DNA of 64,000 nucleotides, taken from assembly GCA_964606735.1 (NCBI GenBank), contig CAZSHI010000008.1:28982-92981 (forward strand), written 5' to 3'. This document shows, piece after piece, positions 33,691 to 42,437 of this stretch (positions are counted from its first letter, which is position 1; each line of letters opens with the position of its first letter). The stretch is from UBA5109 sp964606735. Lineage in GTDB: Bacteria; Pseudomonadota; Gammaproteobacteria; Pseudomonadales; Pseudohongiellaceae. The notes under the pieces are model-generated. The model made no database searches and had not been told where the DNA came from. It was given only the letters and a program-made list of their open reading frames with translations. The position numbers and the translations under genes are program-made.

Positions 33691-35484
33691 ATGATTCAAA
33701 ATAGAGATCCGGTTGGAATAACAGAACTCGTATTACGCGATGCCCATCAGTCTTTGTTTGCCACACGTCTTCGTCTGGAAGACATGCTGCCAATTGCTGA
33801 CAAAATTGATCAGGTGGGTTTCTGGTCGGTAGAAACCTGGGGTGGGGCGACCTTCGATGCCTGTATCCGTTATCTGGGTGAAGACCCCTGGCATCGAATC
33901 CGTGAATTAAAAAAAGCGATTCCCAATACCCGGCATCAAATGCTGTTTCGTGCGCAGAATATTCTGGGTTACCGCCATTATGCCGATGATGTGGTTGAAA
34001 AATTTTGCGAACGTGCTGCGGTAAATGGCGTGGATGTATTCCGTATTTTTGATGCGATGAATGATGCGCGTAATATGGAAACTGCCATCAAGGCCGTAAA
34101 AAAAGTCGGTAAGCATGCGCAGGGCACGCTGTCTTATACCTTGAGCCCGGTTCATAGTATTGATACCTGGCTGGAACTGGCTCAACAACTCAAGGACATG
34201 GGCTCTGATTCCATCTGTATCAAGGACATGGCAGGGCTGCTGCATCCTTATGATGCCTTTGAACTGGTCACCCGCCTTAAAAATGAAATCGGCCTGCCGG
34301 TTCATTCCCAGTCACATGCTACGACCGGCATGTCGGTGGCAACCATTGTCAAACAGGTTGAAGCTGGGATTGATAATGTCGATACAGCTATTTCATCCAT
34401 GTCTATGACCTATGGACATTCACCCACAGAAACCATTAATGCTATTTTTCATGATCAGCCGGGTGATCCAGGGCTGGATTTGGGTCTGCTGGCAGAGATT
34501 GCCGAATATTTCCGTGTGGTTCGTAAGAAATATGCGAAGTTTGAAGGTGAGCTCAAGGGCGTGGATGCCCGAATTCTGGTGGCACAGGTACCAGGCGGTA
34601 TGTTGACCAATATGGAGAACCAGCTACGTGACCAGCAGGCTTCGGATAAAATGGCTGAAGTACTCGAAGAGATTCCACGGGTGCGTGAAGATCTGGGCAA
34701 TATCGCACTGGTAACACCGACTTCACAGATTGTCGGCACTCAGGCGGTGATCAATGTATTAACCGGTGAGCGCTATAAAACCATAACCAAGGAAACTGCC
34801 GGTATTCTGAAAGGGGAGTACGGTGCCACGCCTTCTCCCATGAACCGCGAGCTGCAGGAGAAAGTGCTTAATGGCAAGGAAGTAGTGACCTGTCGTCCAG
34901 CCGATTTGCTGCAGCCGGAATTGGAAAAGCTGACTGAAGAATTACGCCAGAAAGCCAAATCCGAGGGCATCAGGCTGGAAAGTGGAGAGCGCGAAGTGGA
35001 TGATGTACTGACCTATGCGTTGTTCCCGGAAATTGGCCTGAAATTCCTGAAAAACCGTGATAACCCGGATGCCTTTGAACCGGTCCCGACGGGAGACGAA
35101 GTCAAAGCTGCTTCGACCCCAGCTGCTGTTAAAGCCGGTGATGCCAGTGTTTATACGGTCAGCGTCAATGGTGAATCCTATGTTGTACAGGTCAGTGAAG
35201 GTGGCGATGTCAGTGGCATCGTCCCGGCGAGCAGTACCCAGGCTCCCGCTGCTGCCAAGCCCAAAGGCAATGCCGAGCCACTCAATGCTCCGTTGGCAGG
35301 CAATATATTCAAGGTCAACGTGGCCGTAGGAGACAGTGTTGATGAGGGTGATGTGCTGATCGTGCTGGAAGCCATGAAAATGGAGACCGACGTCAAAGCA
35401 CCTCGGGGTGGTGTCATCCAGAGTATCGATGTTGCCGAGGGAAATGCCGTTAAAGTTGGTGACGTTCTGCTGACGATCGCTTAA
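33691..35484 (+). CDS. oadA: Oxaloacetate decarboxylase alpha subunit (biotin-containing)
   Basis: A 597-residue cytoplasmic subunit. The carboxyltransferase barrel starts ITELVLRDAHQSLFATRLR, with the metal- and biotin-binding motif QMLFRAQNILGYRHY and CIKDMAGLLHPY. The C-terminal biotin domain carries EAMKMETD with the biotinylated Lys at residue 563. A low-complexity Ala/Pro/Thr linker near 500-520 separates the domains. It transfers the carboxyl group of oxaloacetate to biotin; decarboxylation by OadB then drives Na+ export. Flanked by oadG and oadB with short gaps, forming the standard G-A-B operon. Confidence 0.95.
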   Translation: MIQNRDPVGITELVLRDAHQSLFATRLRLEDMLPIADKIDQVGFWSVETWGGATFDACIRYLGEDPWHRIRELKKAIPNTRHQMLFRAQNILGYRHYADDVVEKFCERAAVNGVDVFRIFDAMNDARNMETAIKAVKKVGKHAQGTLSYTLSPVHSIDTWLELAQQLKDMGSDSICIKDMAGLLHPYDAFELVTRLKNEIGLPVHSQSHATTGMSVATIVKQVEAGIDNVDTAISSMSMTYGHSPTETINAIFHDQPGDPGLDLGLLAEIAEYFRVVRKKYAKFEGELKGVDARILVAQVPGGMLTNMENQLRDQQASDKMAEVLEEIPRVREDLGNIALVTPTSQIVGTQAVINVLTGERYKTITKETAGILKGEYGATPSPMNRELQEKVLNGKEVVTCRPADLLQPELEKLTEELRQKAKSEGIRLESGEREVDDVLTYALFPEIGLKFLKNRDNPDAFEPVPTGDEVKAASTPAAVKAGDASVYTVSVNGESYVVQVSEGGDVSGIVPASSTQAPAAAKPKGNAEPLNAPLAGNIFKVNVAVGDSVDEGDVLIVLEAMKMETDVKAPRGGVIQSIDVAEGNAVKVGDVLLTIA

Positions 35485-35493
35485 GGATAGCCC

Positions 35494-36663
35494 TTGGACA
35501 GTCTATTACAATTATTCAGGGACTCCGGCCTGTATCAGCTGGAAGTCGGCCAGTTTGTCATGATTCTGGTTGGACTTTTGCTGATTTTTCTGGCCATCCG
35601 CAAGGGTTTTGAGCCCCTGTTGCTGTTGCCAATCGGTATGGGCGCAATTCTGGTGAATGTGCCCGGTGCCGGTTTTCTGGCCGAGCCGGTTTATGACGCG
35701 GCCGGTCACCTGGCCTCGCCTGGCGGTGTGCTTTACTACATATATGAAGCCGGTATTGCTACCGGAATATTCCCTCTGGTGATCTTTATGGGGGTTGGCG
35801 CTATGACCGATTTTGGTCCATTGCTTGCCAACCCGAAGACCCTGTTTTTGGGTGCTGCTGCCCAGTTCGGCATTTTTACCACAGTTCTGGGGGCTGCCGG
35901 TCTCAGTGCTGCGGGACTGATGGATTTTAGCCTAGCGGATGCAGCGGCAATCGGGATTATTGGCGGGGCTGATGGCCCGACTGCTATTTTTGTTTCCAGC
36001 CGGTTGGCACCTGATCTACTCGGCGCCATTGCCGTGGCTGCCTACTCATACATGGCACTGGTGCCTATGATTCAGCCACCGATCATGAAAGCTCTGACCA
36101 CACCAGAAGAGCGCCGCATTGAAATGCACCAGTTGCGCCATGTGTCACAGACCGAACGGATAGTTTTCCCTATTTGTCTGCTATTGCTGGTTGCCATTTT
36201 TCTACCCAGTGCTGCGCCCTTGCTGGGAATGTTCTGTTTCGGCAATTTGATGCGTGAAAGCAAGGTTGTCGACAGGCTCAGTGATACAGCACAGAATGCG
36301 CTTATCAATATCACGACCATATTCCTAGGGCTGGGGGTAGGTTCAAAACTGAATTCCGATGCCTTCCTGAATGTGGAGACATTGGGGATTTTGCTGTTGG
36401 GTATTGTGGCTTTCGGTATAGGAACAGCCAGTGGTGTGTTGATGGCGAAACTAATGAACAAACTCAGCGCTACTGCTATTAATCCTCTGATCGGGGCTGC
36501 CGGTGTATCTGCTGTACCGATGGCAGCACGTGTCGCCAACAAGGTTGGTCTGGAAGCAAACCCGCAAAACTACCTGCTCATGCATGCCATGGGGCCGAAT
36601 GTGGCAGGGGTGATTGGTTCAGCGGTTGCTGCCGGGGTAATGCTTTCCTACCTGGGAGGCTAG
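35494..36663 (+). CDS. oadB: Oxaloacetate decarboxylase beta subunit (Na+ pump)
   Basis: A 389-residue membrane protein with about nine helices. Family marks: GFEPLLLLPIGMGAILVNVP, GVGAMTDFGPLLANPKTLFL, IGIIGGADGPTAIF (sodium site), and ARVANKVGLEANPQNYLLMH. It decarboxylates carboxybiotin and exports Na+. The start is TTG at 35494 with the expected N-terminal DSLLQLFRDSGLYQ directly following and a weak GGAT site before it. It lies 9 bases downstream of oadA and its stop is 4 bases from the convergent exonuclease gene. Confidence 0.94.
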   Translation: MDSLLQLFRDSGLYQLEVGQFVMILVGLLLIFLAIRKGFEPLLLLPIGMGAILVNVPGAGFLAEPVYDAAGHLASPGGVLYYIYEAGIATGIFPLVIFMGVGAMTDFGPLLANPKTLFLGAAAQFGIFTTVLGAAGLSAAGLMDFSLADAAAIGIIGGADGPTAIFVSSRLAPDLLGAIAVAAYSYMALVPMIQPPIMKALTTPEERRIEMHQLRHVSQTERIVFPICLLLLVAIFLPSAAPLLGMFCFGNLMRESKVVDRLSDTAQNALINITTIFLGLGVGSKLNSDAFLNVETLGILLLGIVAFGIGTASGVLMAKLMNKLSATAINPLIGAAGVSAVPMAARVANKVGLEANPQNYLLMHAMGPNVAGVIGSAVAAGVMLSYLGG

Positions 36664-36667
36664 CAGT

Positions 36668-37432
36668 TTAGGCTGCCAGTTCCAGTAGAATTGGGCAATG
36701 ATCAGAACCCAAGACCTGGTCAAGAATTTCGGCTTTTTTGACTCTGTCCAGAAAGCTCCTTGAGCTCAGAAAATAATCAATTCTCCATCCCACGTTACGC
36801 GCTCTGGCACCAGCGCGATAACTCCACCAGGTATATTGCACCTTGTCCGGGTTGAGGTGTCGAAAGGTATCAATCAGATCGGCTTGCAACAGACTGTCAA
36901 TGCCGTCTATCTCTTCTTGCATGTAACCGGCGCTTTTATTGTAGTTTTCCCTGGGCCGTGCCAGGTCTATGGCTTGATGAGCAACATTGAGGTCACCACA
37001 GACCACAACCGGTTTGCTGTGCTCCAGTTCCTTGAGATAAGAAAGGAAATCCCTGTCCCAGGACTGGCGGTATGCCAGCCGTTTCAGTTCACTCCCTGAA
37101 TTGGGTGTATAAACGGTCACCAGGTAATAATCCTTGAAGTCGGCGCAGATGACCCGTCCTTCAGTATCATGTTCAGGAATGTTCATGTCATAGGTGACAT
37201 CCACTGGCGGTGTTCGGCTCAAAATTGCCGTACCGGAATAGCCTTTTTTATCAGCTGAATTGGAATAAACCTGATAGCCGTGTAGTGCTTCCAGGGCTTC
37301 TTCAAGCTGATGAGCTTGTGCTTTGGTTTCCTGCAGACAGACGATGTCAGGATTGAGGGCATTTATCTGTTCGATAAAGCCTTTTTTAACGATGGCACGG
37401 ACCCCATTTACATTCCAGGAGATTAACTTCAT
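36668..37432 (-). CDS. xthA: Exodeoxyribonuclease III (AP endonuclease)
   Basis: A 254-residue cytoplasmic DNA-repair nuclease. The start ATG at 37430-37432 gives the canonical MKLISWNVNGVRA; upstream in-frame codons add six residues not found in the family. Motifs: CLQETKAQ (metal Glu), GYSGTAILSR, GDLNVAHQAIDLARP (Asp/Asn pair), WWSYRAGARARNVGWRIDYF and SDHCPI (catalytic Asp-His). It removes nucleotides from 3' ends and cuts at abasic sites. Stands alone between the oad operon and a 300-base region without genes (37433-37734), in which I see nothing clear. Confidence 0.94.
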   Translation of the reverse strand: MKLISWNVNGVRAIVKKGFIEQINALNPDIVCLQETKAQAHQLEEALEALHGYQVYSNSADKKGYSGTAILSRTPPVDVTYDMNIPEHDTEGRVICADFKDYYLVTVYTPNSGSELKRLAYRQSWDRDFLSYLKELEHSKPVVVCGDLNVAHQAIDLARPRENYNKSAGYMQEEIDGIDSLLQADLIDTFRHLNPDKVQYTWWSYRAGARARNVGWRIDYFLSSRSFLDRVKKAEILDQVLGSDHCPILLELAA

Positions 37433-37734
37433 AGTTGCCTTTAAAAGCACGAATTTTGTCAGATTTGGAGCTTTAAAATTAAGTGTGCAATAAGTGTGAA
37501 TTATGCCTGAGCCACGTTGAAATGGGCAAATCTAGAACATACTATGTAGACATGGCCGAAGGTTAGCCGAAGCTTGGTTTACAGGAAGTAAAAAGGTATC
37601 ATTATTCGCCGTGAGCGTGTAATAGATAAGATAGCGCAGTAGAGTGGTTTGTATGGTGGCTGCTTAAGCTGTTGAATGATAATTGGCATTTAACGATGCC
37701 TGAAACACCAGACACATTATCGAGGAGATTGATT

Positions 37735-38139
37735 ATGAAGCTACGCAATCAAAATATACTCACCGCGTTTGTACTGTCACTGGGTTTTACCTTGTTTGCG
37801 TCAGGCGCCGTTTATGCTCATCACTCGTTCCCAGCGACTTACATCATGGACGAGACTGATACAATTGAAGGTGTGATGGTTCAGTTCCTGTTCCGTAACC
37901 CGCATTCATTTGTGCATGTTATGGTAACTGATGAAGAAACTGGTGAGAATCAGCGCTGGGCAGTTGAATGGGGTGGTGCGAGTGCACTGGCCGGTTCAGT
38001 AGACCGCTCAAGCCTGAAACCCGGTGACCGTGTACGAATCAGTGGTCAGCCAGGTCGTAACCCGGAAGACCATCGCCTGCGTATGCAGAGCCTTGAAGTT
38101 GTCGATGGTGACTTCACGTGGAATGGTGATTTCGATTGA
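37735..38139 (+). CDS. DUF6152-family secreted protein
   Basis: A 134-residue secreted protein, paralogue of the one at 28.4-28.8 kb. Signal peptide ends AVYAHH; the mature chain begins HHSFPATYIMDETDTIEGVM, then FRNPHSFVHVMV, RWAVEWGGAS, DRSSLKPGDRVRISGQPGRN and LEVVDGDF. The two DUF6152 proteins share the His-His start, the NPH motif, and the R.SL.PGD turn. The start ATG at 37735 has GAGGAG 8 bases upstream; an earlier in-frame start at 37672 is rejected. It ends with a strong terminator before cassette 3, so it is a separate transcript from cassette 3. Confidence 0.83.
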   Translation: MKLRNQNILTAFVLSLGFTLFASGAVYAHHSFPATYIMDETDTIEGVMVQFLFRNPHSFVHVMVTDEETGENQRWAVEWGGASALAGSVDRSSLKPGDRVRISGQPGRNPEDHRLRMQSLEVVDGDFTWNGDFD

Positions 38140-38192
38140 TGATTAATCCGGGCCTCTCGGTCCGAAGATCATCTCTTGAATGAAGTTTGAAG

Positions 38193-38233
38193 CTAACGGC
38201 TTATCGACATTGTCGTTGAGCCGTTAGTTTTTT
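38193..38233 (+). terminator. Intrinsic terminator downstream of DUF6152 gene
   Basis: CTAACGGCT ... AGCCGTTAG followed by TTTTTT. The nine-pair outer stem is extended by a CGAC/GTCG inner stem. It lies 54 bases past the DUF6152 stop and separates that gene from cassette 3. Confidence 0.88.
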
Positions 38234-38603
38234 AAGCCTTCAGCAAAATAAAAATAAAAAAAATCCGGTCTTGATAAATCGAACAAGACGGGGCAAGTTT
38301 AGGAAGTATATGTATTCACCCTCAGAGAAAAACAACCGGTACACTGCCCTGTTTTCTTTGTTATTGGCGCCGATGGCTCAAGCTGCCATGATCCGGTTAG
38401 CAGAAGGGTTTCAATTTTCCATAAAAGCATTGAACAGCCTGCTTTGGATATTAAGTGGTAAAGCTGTGTCTTGTCATTTTACAATACACAGAGTTTACAG
38501 GAGCGTTCGTGCTGGAATCGTTTCGCGCTAATCTGTATAAAGTAATACCAGAATTTTGTGTTGTAGTCAGGGTTTGAGAAATTTAGGTTTTGGAGACGAT
38601 AAA
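38234..38603. other. Intergenic region before cassette 3
   Basis: About 370 bases without a supported gene. A short open frame at 38271 (TTG start, 86 codons) has no ribosome site, recognisable domain, or good composition, so I do not call it. The promoter of cassette 3 must lie here but I cannot place it with confidence. Confidence 0.6.
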
Positions 38604-39593
38604 ATGAGCAAAAGTGATACTAAGAGCTGGGTTTGCAGAGTAGGCCCAATCAACAAATTGATTGGATCCTGCCTACTATCGGTAGCCCTGGTTGGCTCCG
38701 TATTCGCACAGCAGGATTTTTCCAATGTTGAAGTCAAGTCATATCATGTGCAGGGTCAAATATGGGTGCTGACTGGAGCTGGTGGTAATGTCACGGTCCA
38801 GATCGGAGATGAAGGCGTGCTGGTCGTGGATACCCAGTTTGCAGAAATGGCTCCCAAGCTCCTGGCTGAAATCAGACGTCTGGCGCCAGGTAAAATTATC
38901 CGTTATGTGATTGATACCCATGGTCATCCCGATCATGTCGGTGGTAATCAGCAGATCAGTGCAGCCGGTGAAACCATTGTGGCCGGTAATGAAGCGCGTG
39001 ATGTGGCTGCTACTTTTGATAATGGTGCTGAAGTTATTGCCCATGAGAATGTCATGCTGGCCATGGCAGTTTCTGGTATGCCGTTTGAAATGTGGCCCAG
39101 TGAGGTGTACCTCGGAGACCACTACGAGCTTTATTTCAATGATGAGCCTATTGAGTTGCTCTATCAGGGAAATGCCCACACCAATGGTGACACCATGGTT
39201 TATTTCCGTAAATCAGATGTCATCAGCACGGGAGATATTTACGTAACAGAAAATTATCCCTTTATTGATCTGGATAACGGTGGCCATATCAACGGTATCA
39301 TTGACGGATTGAACCAGATTATCCGTATTACGGTTCCCCGTGCCCAGCAGGAAGGCGGTACCATGGTTATCAGTAGTCACGGTCGTCTGGCCGATGAGGC
39401 TGACGTGGTCGATTATCGTGACATGATCACCATTATTCGCGACCGTGTTCAGTATATGATTGACGAGGGAATGAGCTTGCAACAGGTATTGGCAGCTGGC
39501 CCTTCAAGTGACTATGACGGACGTTATGGCAGTGGTTTTGTCAACACAGAAGGTTTCATTACTGCCATTTATACAAATTTGAGCGAAATGTAG
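38604..39593 (+). CDS. Cassette 3 secreted MBL-fold protein with intact zinc motif
   Basis: A 329-residue secreted MBL protein. It is the only cassette MBL with the canonical motif HGHPDH (residues 106-111). The other ligands are His in NAHTNGD, Asp in STGDIY and His in SSHGRL (usual PGHGR is replaced by SSHGR). The C-terminal cassette signature is present (SDYDGRYGS..NTEGFITAIYTNL). It should bind two zinc ions; substrate unknown. The ATG at 38604 follows TGGAGA by 7 bases and gives a proper signal peptide (CLLSVALVGSVFAQ). The family A gene begins 10 bases after its stop; this copy has no family B gene. Confidence 0.87.
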   Translation: MSKSDTKSWVCRVGPINKLIGSCLLSVALVGSVFAQQDFSNVEVKSYHVQGQIWVLTGAGGNVTVQIGDEGVLVVDTQFAEMAPKLLAEIRRLAPGKIIRYVIDTHGHPDHVGGNQQISAAGETIVAGNEARDVAATFDNGAEVIAHENVMLAMAVSGMPFEMWPSEVYLGDHYELYFNDEPIELLYQGNAHTNGDTMVYFRKSDVISTGDIYVTENYPFIDLDNGGHINGIIDGLNQIIRITVPRAQQEGGTMVISSHGRLADEADVVDYRDMITIIRDRVQYMIDEGMSLQQVLAAGPSSDYDGRYGSGFVNTEGFITAIYTNLSEM

Positions 39594-39603
39594 GAGTATG
39601 AGA

Positions 39604-40344
39604 ATGAGATCAACTAGTTTTACAAAAATCGCCGCATTTCTCGGTGCAAGTTTACTGACAACGTCATTGTTCGCTCAACCAGAAGCTGCTTCTCCCAGAG
39701 ATTCTGTGCCTATCGGTCTGGAAGATATTGAAGGCCAGTGGGTGGCTTATGTTAATGAAGACTGGTTATGGCGTATGCGTGTTGCCGAAAAGGGCGACTT
39801 TACCAGTATCCCCTACAACGACCTTGGTCGTGAAGTTGGTCAGGCCTGGGATGAATCGATGCTGGGCTCCTGCCTGCAATATGGTGCTGCCGGTGTCATG
39901 CGCCAGCCTTTACGCATTCGCGTCAACTGGGAAGGTGATGATGTTTTGACGATTGAAACAGATTACGGTCAGCAGACACGCCGTTTTAATTTTGACGAGC
40001 CTGCTCCGGCCAATACGCCGAGTAGTTTGCAGGGATATTCAATGGCAAGCTGGGAGTATGATGCAGCTCCAGCACGGGGTATGGAAGGGCGTTATGGTTC
40101 ATTGAAAGTTGAAACCAGCCACCTGACTGCTGCCTGGTTGCGTTCCAATGGTGCTCCAGTCAGCGAGAATGCCACACTGACCGAATATTACGATGTATTT
40201 ACCGACCCGACGGGTACTGACTGGCTGGTTGCTACGGTAATCGTGCATGATCCAACCTATCTGCGTACAGACTTCGTGACCAGCTCACATTTCCAGCGTG
40301 AACAACAGCAGGGAGGCTGGGATCCACGTCCCTGTGGTCTGTAG
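39604..40344 (+). CDS. Cassette 3 family A secreted protein (unknown function)
   Basis: A 246-residue secreted protein with signal peptide ending TSLFAQ. Family A motifs: DIEGQWVAYVNEDWLWRM, GDFTSIPYNDLGREVGQAWD, Cys in SCLQYGAAGVM, WEGDDVLTIETDYGQQTRR, WLRSNGAPVSENATLTE, VHDPTYLRTDFVTSSHFQRE and the second Cys in WDPRPC. The ATG at 39604 is chosen because AGGAG at 39592-39596 lies 7 bases upstream, whereas the ATG at 39598 is only 1 base from it. Ends before a strong terminator. Function unknown. Confidence 0.86.
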   Translation: MRSTSFTKIAAFLGASLLTTSLFAQPEAASPRDSVPIGLEDIEGQWVAYVNEDWLWRMRVAEKGDFTSIPYNDLGREVGQAWDESMLGSCLQYGAAGVMRQPLRIRVNWEGDDVLTIETDYGQQTRRFNFDEPAPANTPSSLQGYSMASWEYDAAPARGMEGRYGSLKVETSHLTAAWLRSNGAPVSENATLTEYYDVFTDPTGTDWLVATVIVHDPTYLRTDFVTSSHFQREQQQGGWDPRPCGL

Positions 40345-40371
40345 TCTGGCAGTTCAGATACTGTTTAAGGT

Positions 40372-40402
40372 AAAAAGCCTCACGATGTGAGGCTTTTTTT
40401 TT
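40372..40402 (+). terminator. Intrinsic terminator after cassette 3
   Basis: AAAAAGCCTCAC, loop GAT, GTGAGGCTTTTTTTTT. A strong hairpin and long T-run 28 bases after the family A stop. Confidence 0.92.
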
Positions 40403-40413
40403 GAGCATAAAAA

Positions 40414-40439
40414 AAAGGGAGCATCCTGCTCCCTTTATT
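40414..40439 (-). terminator. Intrinsic terminator at the end of the hydroquinone operon
   Basis: AAAGGGAGCA, loop TCC, TGCTCCCTTT, followed on the minus strand by a run of T (the A-tract at 40408-40416). It lies 17 bases beyond the thiolase stop and ends the leftward operon. Confidence 0.9.
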
Positions 40440-40455
40440 CATCAATGCTCCAAGT

Positions 40456-41661
40456 CTAGACCCGTTCGATTATAGATGCAATGCCCTGACCTACACCGAT
40501 ACACATGGTGCACAGGCCATAGCGCCCCTGTGATCGCAGTAATTCATTAACAGCAGCGATAACCAGGCGTGCACCACTGGCTCCCAGAGGGTGTCCCAGG
40601 GAGATAGCGCCGCCATTCGGATTCACCTGAGGCGCATCATCAGGCAGCCCGAGATCACGTGTTACCGCCAAAGCCTGGGCGGCAAAGGCTTCATTGAGCT
40701 CAATCACATCCATCTGATCCAGTCTCAGGCCGCTCATGGCGAACAGTTTTTTGCTGGCCGGAGCGGGCGCAAATCCCATGATAGCCGGAGCGACTCCAGC
40801 GGTGGTGGAAGCCACGATTCTGGCCCGCGGTGTGAGGCCGTATTTAAGTACGGCCGCTTCAGAAGCAATAATGATTGCAGCTGCGCCATCATTGATACCG
40901 GAGGCATTGCCAGCTGTTACTGTGCCGCCTTCTCTGACTACTGGACGTAATTTGGCGAGATCTTCTGCTGTGGTGCCGGCGCGTGGATGTTCATCCGTGT
41001 CAAAAATAATCGGATCAGCCCTGCGTTGTGGAATACTTACCGGGATGAGTTCTTCAGCCAAACGACCAGACTCCTGTGCTGCAGCGGTACGGGCCTGGCT
41101 GCGTGCTGCAAAGGCATCCTGGTCTTCACGGCTGATGGAGAATTGCTCGGCCACATTTTCGGCTGTTTCTGGCATAGTATCGACACCGTGCATGGCTTTC
41201 AGCGCCGGATTGATAAAGCGCCAGCCCATGGTGGTATCTTCAATTTTCTGGTCCCTGCCGAAGGCTGCGCTTGCCTTGCCCATCACAAAAGGCGCGCGTG
41301 ACATGGATTCAACACCACCGGCAATAATCAGCTCGGCTTCACCGGTTTTAATTGCACGTGCTGCTGTGGCAACGGCATCCAGGCTGGAGCCACAGAGTCG
41401 GTTCATGGTGGTTCCTGTTACTTCAACTGGTAAACCCGCCAGCAAAAGTGACATGCGGGCGACATTACGGTTATCTTCACCGGCCTGATTGGCACAGCCA
41501 AAGATCACATCATCAACGGCCTGCCAGTCGATGCCCGCATTTCTTTCCATCAGTGCTTTGAGAGGAAGGGCGCCCAGGTTATCGGCCCGAATACTGCCAA
41601 GAGAGCCGCCATAGCGGCCGAAAGGGGTTCTTACAGCGTCGCAAATAAAAGCGTCAGTCAT
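40456..41661 (-). CDS. pcaF: Beta-ketoadipyl-CoA thiolase
   Basis: A 401-residue cytoplasmic thiolase that cleaves 3-oxoadipyl-CoA to acetyl-CoA and succinyl-CoA. Catalytic Cys 90 in NRLCGSSLDA; His in GGAISLGHPLGASGARL; Cys in CTMCIGVGQG. The start ATG at 41659-41661 gives the usual TDAFICDAVRTPFGRYGG; longer frames add residues outside the family. Length matches PcaF/PaaJ (400-401). It is last in the hydroquinone operon, so it should complete the pathway to central metabolism. Family membership as 3-oxoadipyl-CoA thiolase rather than acetyl-CoA acetyltransferase is supported by this context. Confidence 0.9.
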   Translation of the reverse strand: MTDAFICDAVRTPFGRYGGSLGSIRADNLGALPLKALMERNAGIDWQAVDDVIFGCANQAGEDNRNVARMSLLLAGLPVEVTGTTMNRLCGSSLDAVATAARAIKTGEAELIIAGGVESMSRAPFVMGKASAAFGRDQKIEDTTMGWRFINPALKAMHGVDTMPETAENVAEQFSISREDQDAFAARSQARTAAAQESGRLAEELIPVSIPQRRADPIIFDTDEHPRAGTTAEDLAKLRPVVREGGTVTAGNASGINDGAAAIIIASEAAVLKYGLTPRARIVASTTAGVAPAIMGFAPAPASKKLFAMSGLRLDQMDVIELNEAFAAQALAVTRDLGLPDDAPQVNPNGGAISLGHPLGASGARLVIAAVNELLRSQGRYGLCTMCIGVGQGIASIIERV

Positions 41662-41671
41662 TGCTTGCTCC

Positions 41672-41965
41672 TTATACTTCGTAATCAGCCGCACGTCGCT
41701 CGGTGCGATACGGACCCAAATAATCTTTAAACTGTTGGTGCAGAGGATGCTGGTCGTAGTAAGACAGTGCCTCCCAGCTGCTGAACTCCGAGTAGAGCAC
41801 CAAATCAGACGAGGTATCGCTCCGGCTCTGGTCTACTGCCAGCTCCAGATGCAACAGTCCTTCAATTTCCTGACGCATTTGCTGCAGTAGCTCAGCTGCG
41901 CCGTCACAATATTTTTGGCACTGGGAGGGGTCATCGACTCGCCAGCAAACGATGTGTTTAATCAT
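41672..41965 (-). CDS. Dabb-family small protein in hydroquinone operon
   Basis: A 97-residue protein of the A/B-barrel type: MIKHIVCWRVDD at the start, SDLVLYSEFSSWEALSYYDQ, and HPLHQQFKDYLGPY. It begins 31 bases after the Rieske gene's stop and ends 10 bases before the thiolase start. Dabb proteins are small dimers, some acting in aromatic and polyketide pathways; here the role may be a minor conversion or stabilisation of a reactive pathway intermediate. Similar in size and kind to the Dabb gene at 5.2 kb, which follows a monooxygenase. Confidence 0.8.
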   Translation of the reverse strand: MIKHIVCWRVDDPSQCQKYCDGAAELLQQMRQEIEGLLHLELAVDQSRSDTSSDLVLYSEFSSWEALSYYDQHPLHQQFKDYLGPYRTERRAADYEV

Positions 41966-41996
41966 GGTTTTCTCGTCTCGTCAGACTGTCATTATA

Positions 41997-42377
41997 CTAT
42001 TTATCAATTTCAGCCACGAAGGCCACTCCACCCTTGACGGTAATGGGGATGCTGTCCAGACAGGTCCCAAAGGGCGGACCATCGGTACATTCGCCATCAT
42101 GAAAATTGAATTTACCCAGGTGGTGAGTACACATGAATTGTGTTTTCCTGGAATTGAAAAACTGCCCCGGTTCAATATTCAACTTGATACCGAAATGCGG
42201 GCAACGGTTCATGTAACAGCGCAGTACTCCCTCATCATTGTAGATAAACAGATGAAAGGGGTAGCGTGTTTCTGCAGCGAAACTGTGCTCGCGGATGTCA
42301 CCAGGCCCAAGGTCGTCAACACGGCATATTTCTGTGCCGCTTTGCGGGGCATTTCTCTCTTCGTACCAGATTCTCAT
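41997..42377 (-). CDS. Rieske [2Fe-2S] ferredoxin-like protein
   Basis: A 126-residue cytoplasmic protein with a Rieske cluster site: Cys 59 and His 61 in NRCPHFG, and Cys 83 and His 86 in CTHHLGKF. It has no second domain, so it is a stand-alone Rieske protein, expected to carry one electron at a time. In known hydroquinone dioxygenase operons such a gene is not a core component. Ring-cleaving dioxygenases lose activity when their iron is oxidised, and small ferredoxins (for example XylT for catechol 2,3-dioxygenase) re-reduce it; a similar role here is an inference. It lies 60 bases after the maleylacetate reductase stop. Confidence 0.85.
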   Translation of the reverse strand: MRIWYEERNAPQSGTEICRVDDLGPGDIREHSFAAETRYPFHLFIYNDEGVLRCYMNRCPHFGIKLNIEPGQFFNSRKTQFMCTHHLGKFNFHDGECTDGPPFGTCLDSIPITVKGGVAFVAEIDK

Positions 42378-42437
42378 GCGTGTGCGTTATTGGGGATGAA
42401 AGTGTCAGGGCTCAGAAGCCCCACATCGTTCATCAAG

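Noticed and set aside
38271..38531. 86-codon frame between DUF6152 and cassette 3
   Set aside because: TTG start, no ribosome site, no domain, and it directly follows a terminator.
40736..41488. 250-codon open frame opposite the thiolase gene
   Set aside because: The thiolase has catalytic Cys and His motifs and operon context; the opposite frame is a composition artefact.
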